Shown: piece by piece, positions 59,980-64,000 of the stretch | How positions within the stretch are numbered: position 1 is the first letter of the stretch | Layout: each line of letters starts with the position of its first letter | NCBI GenBank assembly: GCA_965263455.1 | Contig: CBDHHN010000004.1 | Span: 992,001 to 1,056,000 of the forward strand | DNA: 64,000 nucleotides | Reading direction: 5' to 3' | From: CADEDH01 sp965263455 | Lineage (GTDB): Bacteria; Actinomycetota; Acidimicrobiia; Acidimicrobiales; SZUA-35 | Translations under genes and position numbers: made by a program | Notes under the pieces: generated by a model | Database searches by the model: none | Seen by the model: the letters and a program-made list of their open reading frames with translations, nothing else | Told to the model about the DNA's origin: nothing

Positions 59980-61593
59980 TCAGCCGGTCAGGCCGAACGG
60001 TGACGGGCGATCGTCGGGGTCGACGTCGGGGAGAGGGCCCCGCCCGCCGGGTTCGTCGTCGGCCACCAGGGCGCTGACCTCGCCGAAGGCGGGGCCGGCA
60101 GGCCGGGGGTCGGTGAGGTCGATGGCGACGCCGGCCAACGCCTGCTCCAGGGCCACGGCCCTGGTGGCGTCACTGCGCTGAGTCACGATGGCCGACACCG
60201 TCTTGATCAGGATGTGCAGATCCGACCGGAACGACCACTGGTCGATGTAGAGATTGTCGTACTTCACCCGTTCGGCGATCGAGGTGTTGCCCCGCAACCC
60301 GACGATCTGGGCCAGCCCGGTGATGCCCACCGGCATCCGATGCCGATCGTCGTAGTCGGGAATACGGCGCCGGAAGTCCTCGACGAAGTCGGGCCGCTCC
60401 GGTCGGGGGCCGACCAGCGACATCTCCCCCGCCACCACCGACCACAACTGAGGCAACTCGTCGAGGTTGAGCCGCCGCAACCACACCCCGAGCGGTGTGA
60501 CCCGATGGTCGGCCGTCCACTCCTGATCGCTGGTGTCGCTCTGATACATCGAACGGAACTTGCGCACGATGATGCGGCGCTCGTACTGGCCCACCCGCTC
60601 CTGGCAATACAGGACCGGCCCGGGGCTGGTCAGGCGGACCAGCAGCGCCACCACCAGGATCACGGGCGACAGCACCACCAGCCCGGACGAGGCCACGACG
60701 AGATCGAAGAATCGCTTCAGCCGGATCGACAGCTGAGGATGGGCCGACCGCTGGAGCCGGACGAGCGGGTAGCCGCGGGCCCGGTCGGGGGCCAGGAGAT
60801 CGACCCCCAACCCCATCTCGAACAGGCGCGGCACCACGAACACCGGCATCCCCACCGCCGCCGCCCGGCGGGCCAGCCGCAACGCGTGGCGATCGGTCAC
60901 CGCCGTCCCCGGGCCGATGATCAGCCGGTGGGCCTTGGTGTCGGCAACCACCCGGTCGAGGTCGGCGCAGACGTCGTACACCGGCGCCGAGAACGGCTCC
61001 CGGCTCTGCCGATCGGTGGCCACGAACCCCACCACGTCGAGTCCGAACTCGGGACGCAGATCGATCTCAACCGCCAGTTCGGCCGCCAAGCGGTCCGACC
61101 CGTAGATCAGGGCATTCTCCCGAAGCCGCCCCCGCAGCCAGGCCTCCCGCAGAACCCGGCTGCCGACCACGTCGGCCAGGAACCCGGCCACCGACAACGC
61201 CCCAACCAGACCGGCCACCAGCCCATAGGTCGGCTGTCGCACCGGGAGGAAGGCGATGAGGATGATCAACATGCATGCCGCCATCGTCACCGAGGCAACG
61301 ATCTTCATGCTTCGTGACGTGGCCACTGGAATCATCACAATACGGAAGTGATTCCTCGCCGCCAGGAACAGAAAGCTGACCACGGCCACGAACAGCCCGC
61401 ACCCGTACCAGGAGGGGGCGGCCAGCGGTGTCCCATGCGTCGAGCCGACGGCGACCACCGACCACCCGAACGCGGCCGACAACAGCACCCCGAGGGTCCA
61501 CCACGCCAGAAGCCAGGTGGCCACCCGGTGCCCGCTGAACGTCGGCAGCCAGGGAGTCTTCGGATGCCCGGGGGCACCTGCGGCGGTCTGCAT
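59980..61593 (-). CDS. Exopolysaccharide polyprenyl-phosphate glycosylphosphotransferase
   Basis: About 537 aa from ATG 61593. Four to five N-terminal transmembrane helices and a CoA-binding-like domain (ENALIYGSDRLAAELAVEI) precede the bacterial sugar-transferase domain: RLKRFFDLVVASSGLVVLSP, GPVLYCQERVGQ, VRKFRSMY, LRRLNLDELPQLWSVVAGEMS and GPRPERPDFVE. It loads the first sugar-1-phosphate on undecaprenyl phosphate, starting the repeat unit that the operon at 45-51 kb extends. Convergent with the TPR gene. The open frame reaches 61659, but the extra residues are Arg-rich. Confidence 0.92.
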   Translation of the reverse strand: MQTAAGAPGHPKTPWLPTFSGHRVATWLLAWWTLGVLLSAAFGWSVVAVGSTHGTPLAAPSWYGCGLFVAVVSFLFLAARNHFRIVMIPVATSRSMKIVASVTMAACMLIILIAFLPVRQPTYGLVAGLVGALSVAGFLADVVGSRVLREAWLRGRLRENALIYGSDRLAAELAVEIDLRPEFGLDVVGFVATDRQSREPFSAPVYDVCADLDRVVADTKAHRLIIGPGTAVTDRHALRLARRAAAVGMPVFVVPRLFEMGLGVDLLAPDRARGYPLVRLQRSAHPQLSIRLKRFFDLVVASSGLVVLSPVILVVALLVRLTSPGPVLYCQERVGQYERRIIVRKFRSMYQSDTSDQEWTADHRVTPLGVWLRRLNLDELPQLWSVVAGEMSLVGPRPERPDFVEDFRRRIPDYDDRHRMPVGITGLAQIVGLRGNTSIAERVKYDNLYIDQWSFRSDLHILIKTVSAIVTQRSDATRAVALEQALAGVAIDLTDPRPAGPAFGEVSALVADDEPGGRGPLPDVDPDDRPSPFGLTG

Positions 61594-61796
61594 GGGGTTC
61601 CGGCGGCGGGAAACACCGTCCGGACCCTCGGGGTCCGACCGCCATCTCCTCGGCCGCAACTTCCTCTCGGTCTCGTCGCCCGACGTATACGGAAGGCTAG
61701 AACCGGACCCGAACCCCTACAAGGACTTACCTAGAGACTATTTACCCAAATGGGTGAACAATCGACCGGTCCATTTATGTGAAACCAGGGAGGTGA
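61594..61796. promoter_or_regulatory. AT-richer intergenic region upstream of the sugar transferase gene
   Basis: 203 bases with a clearly lower G+C patch (about 61715-61795) containing the imperfect dyad ACCCAAATGGGT. It follows the SGNH gene on the same strand and probably holds the promoter of the sugar-transferase gene. No gene-like frame is seen. Confidence 0.4.
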
Positions 61797-63998
61797 TTAG
61801 CGCTTCGTCGACGTCTGAATATCAGCATCGACGGTGCCGAGGGCCGCTGCGGTCCCGGTCGGGGCCAGGAAGCGAACCAGATCGAACACCCAGCGCAGCA
61901 CCGGCGGCTGACGCTCGACGGCCAGCCGAACGAGGCCCGCCGCCCCCAACAGCCCGGCCAGGACCAGGGCCAGCACCGGCACCACCAGGGCCCGGGCCGT
62001 CAGCCACACCTGCGTCGTCAGCCACGAGTTGTCGTCGAGCAGGGCCCGCCCGGCGGCCGCCAACTCGTCCCGATCGTCGGGGGCGGTGGCCGGACTGTAG
62101 GTGGCGCAGGTGTCGACCAGGGTCCCGTTGGCCAGCATCACCCCGAGCCGGGCATCGGCCGACGACGGCTCGCTCCCGTCGCCGGGCGGCCCCGGCGCCA
62201 GGGGATCGACGTCGCACACCGGCGGCCGGCAGTCGTCGGCCCCGCAATCGAGGAGGACCCCCACCGGTGCTTCGATGGCGTCGGCCTGGAGGGCATGTCC
62301 GTCCTCGAACGGGTGCATGCTCCCGTGGACCCAGGTCCCGGGGTCCAGCACCTCGGGGAACGGTGCCGAGGTCGGCGCCAGGGTCACCAGATTGGCCGCC
62401 GGCCCGGGTTGACCCCTCAGGCACTGGTTCCGCTCGATCAGCGTGTCGTCGTTGTCGACCACCCAGACTCGGGCCCCGTCGGCGTTGGCCGTGCGGGCCG
62501 CCCGGTAGATGGTGCGGTTGATCACGTCGATGAAGCGGGCGGTGAACCCGAACTCGTCCCGGGTGGCCAGACGGCCGCAGTCGGTCGGCTCGATCCAGTT
62601 CGGATACGGCACGACCAGAATGGCGGCATCGCCGGTCTCCTCGTCGACCCGCCGATAGGCATCGGCCAGGCGGCCCTCGAGCGACTCGGCCAGGGCGACC
62701 CACTCGGCCTGCTGATCGGAACAGTCCGACTCGGGGAGCAGGCACGCCTGGATCACGGTCGAGAAGCCGGTGTCGTTGCCACCCACGCTGACCAGCACGA
62801 TCTCCAACTCGTCCCGCCCCTGGGGGGTGATCAGGGTCGGGTCGCCCAAGGTGTCGAGCTGGCCGTCGTTGCCCACGACCCCGGGCGGGCTGTTGGGCAT
62901 CTGGGCGTCGGTCAGCATCTGGTCGATGGTTGCGCCGGAGCAGGCGAAGTGATGCAACTCCAGGTCGAGGCTGGCCGACACCAGCGCGGCGTAGGAGGTC
63001 AGGGCCCGCCGACACTCGTTGGATCCGGGCTCGTTGGTGCCGGTGAAGAAGTCACCGGCACCCTCGCCCGACATGAACGAGTCGCCCAGGGCCAGCATTC
63101 CGCCCCCGTCGTAGGGGGCGCGATCGGCGTTGAAGGCCGCCGGGTTCTGACTGCTCCGGTCGTGCAGGGCCCAGGCCAGCAGGAACGTCAGCAACAACAG
63201 GGCGACCAGGGTCTCACCCCGGAGCACGGCCCAGGCCCCGAAGGCCAGCAGCAGCACCACCAGCAACCCGGCCACCGCCCGCCAGTCGTCGATGATCCGT
63301 CCGGCCTGGATGCCCCCGACACCGAGCAACGCCACCCCCACGGCGATGATCCCCAAGGCGATGACCCAGCGGAGGACGGCCCGGCGGGCGGGAAGGATGC
63401 GGGGAGCGGTGGCCCCGGCCAGGGTCAGCCCCCCGAGCCCGACCAACATCCCCAACACGACCAGCGGGAGCTGCGGACTCTCGGCGTCGGTGCCGACCCA
63501 CCCCAGCCCGGCCCCCGCGGCCAGCAGCACGATCCCCAGCACGAACAGCGCCAGGGCCCGGCGGGCCCGGATCCGGGCGGCCGAGACCAGCCCTCGCCCT
63601 CCCGAACGGAACCCGACCCGATCGACCACCGGCAACAACGCCACCTTGACTCCGGTGATCCCGACGAGGCCGAGCAGGGCTCCGGCCGGCCACAGCCCGT
63701 CGGGCCCGAGGGCCACGGCGGCGGCACCCACCACCGACAACGCCGTTCCCACCACCAACACCAGGCGGCCTCGACGCTCGACGTCGTCCGACAACGCCAC
63801 CATGGCCGCCACCACCCCGACCAGCACCACCGCCATGGTCAGCACGGTCAGCTCCACCGACTGGAGCTGCAGCGCGACCAGCACCGCCACCACACCGACG
63901 GCCAACACCGCGGGCCACAAGGCCAGCGTCAGACCGAGGACCAGGCGCAGATCCCGGGGCAGGGGCCGTCCGTCCGCCTCGGGCCGGGGACCGGCCAC
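61797..63998 (-). CDS. Membrane protein with extracytoplasmic SGNH-hydrolase domain (5' end near window edge)
   Basis: 733 aa from GTG 63998; the frame reaches the window end, so the true start may lie outside. About eight to nine N-terminal transmembrane helices (residues 1-290) are followed by an SGNH/GDSL hydrolase: ALGDSFMSGEGAG (block I Ser), ACSGAT, SVGGNDTGF (block III Gly-Asn) and MHPFEDGH (block V Asp-His type). A last helix near 660 and a short tail close the protein. Such enzymes deacylate or deacetylate envelope glycans. Neighbour of the polysaccharide locus. Confidence 0.85.
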   Translation of the reverse strand: MAGPRPEADGRPLPRDLRLVLGLTLALWPAVLAVGVVAVLVALQLQSVELTVLTMAVVLVGVVAAMVALSDDVERRGRLVLVVGTALSVVGAAAVALGPDGLWPAGALLGLVGITGVKVALLPVVDRVGFRSGGRGLVSAARIRARRALALFVLGIVLLAAGAGLGWVGTDAESPQLPLVVLGMLVGLGGLTLAGATAPRILPARRAVLRWVIALGIIAVGVALLGVGGIQAGRIIDDWRAVAGLLVVLLLAFGAWAVLRGETLVALLLLTFLLAWALHDRSSQNPAAFNADRAPYDGGGMLALGDSFMSGEGAGDFFTGTNEPGSNECRRALTSYAALVSASLDLELHHFACSGATIDQMLTDAQMPNSPPGVVGNDGQLDTLGDPTLITPQGRDELEIVLVSVGGNDTGFSTVIQACLLPESDCSDQQAEWVALAESLEGRLADAYRRVDEETGDAAILVVPYPNWIEPTDCGRLATRDEFGFTARFIDVINRTIYRAARTANADGARVWVVDNDDTLIERNQCLRGQPGPAANLVTLAPTSAPFPEVLDPGTWVHGSMHPFEDGHALQADAIEAPVGVLLDCGADDCRPPVCDVDPLAPGPPGDGSEPSSADARLGVMLANGTLVDTCATYSPATAPDDRDELAAAGRALLDDNSWLTTQVWLTARALVVPVLALVLAGLLGAAGLVRLAVERQPPVLRWVFDLVRFLAPTGTAAALGTVDADIQTSTKR

Positions 63999-64000
63999 GA

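Overview
This window is very G+C-rich, with GTG and TTG starts common, and reads as a chromosomal segment of an actinobacterium. The gene order ftsK, rimO, pgsA, cinA, recA, miaB, miaA, dapF, hflX on one strand is the classical actinobacterial order. LLM-type putative F420 oxidoreductases, an actinobacterial-style DapC, a DUF222/HNH protein and CGAAC-N4-GTTCG LexA-type boxes agree with this. Acidimicrobiia is my best guess for the class, but the sequence alone does not prove it.

Region 1 (1-11 kb, minus strand) is housekeeping. miaA, dapF, hflX and dapC form a tightly packed run that joins tRNA/ribosome care to diaminopimelate synthesis. It is headed by a degenerate aminoglycoside-phosphotransferase-fold protein that has lost both catalytic aspartates. 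Then come an alpha/beta hydrolase, miaB, and an oxidative pentose-phosphate operon (zwf, ROK sugar kinase, pgl) coupled by 4-nt overlaps.

Region 2 (11-31 kb) holds rnz, a frameshifted MFS transporter, an orphan form II CoxL-type molybdenum hydroxylase, a CBS-less IMPDH/GMPR, and recA with two LexA boxes exactly 30 bp apart and no recX beside it. It continues with two LLM oxidoreductases, ilvE, cinA, a large secreted serine peptidase-like lipoprotein, pgsA, rimO, a CopC-like protein, an SRPBCC protein, an SMP-30 lactonase and a Na+/Ca2+ exchanger.

Region 3 (31-45 kb) holds ftsK with an extra low-complexity tail that probably carries a frameshift, a DUF3445 heme protein and an ASCH protein. 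A DegT-fold protein without its PLP lysine and a regulator built from a duplicated HTH-plus-beta unit follow. rnj and dapA, a winged-helix regulator, a DUF222/HNH nuclease and a small membrane protein complete it.

Region 4 (45.4-64 kb) is an exopolysaccharide locus. A minus-strand operon (GT4, polymerase, GT4, flippase, sulfotransferase) of visibly lower G+C faces a Wzz/tyrosine-kinase gene. The 5' third of that gene has island-like composition and its 3' part host-like composition, so an exchange boundary seems to lie inside it. Four envelope genes (Tat lipoprotein, lipoprotein, secreted Thr/Pro-rich protein, giant TPR membrane protein) sit between the kinase and the polyprenyl-phosphate sugar transferase. 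The window ends in a membrane-anchored SGNH hydrolase. Together these genes would build, chain-length-control, export and possibly sulfate a surface polysaccharide. I saw no rRNA, tRNA, CRISPR array or insertion sequence.
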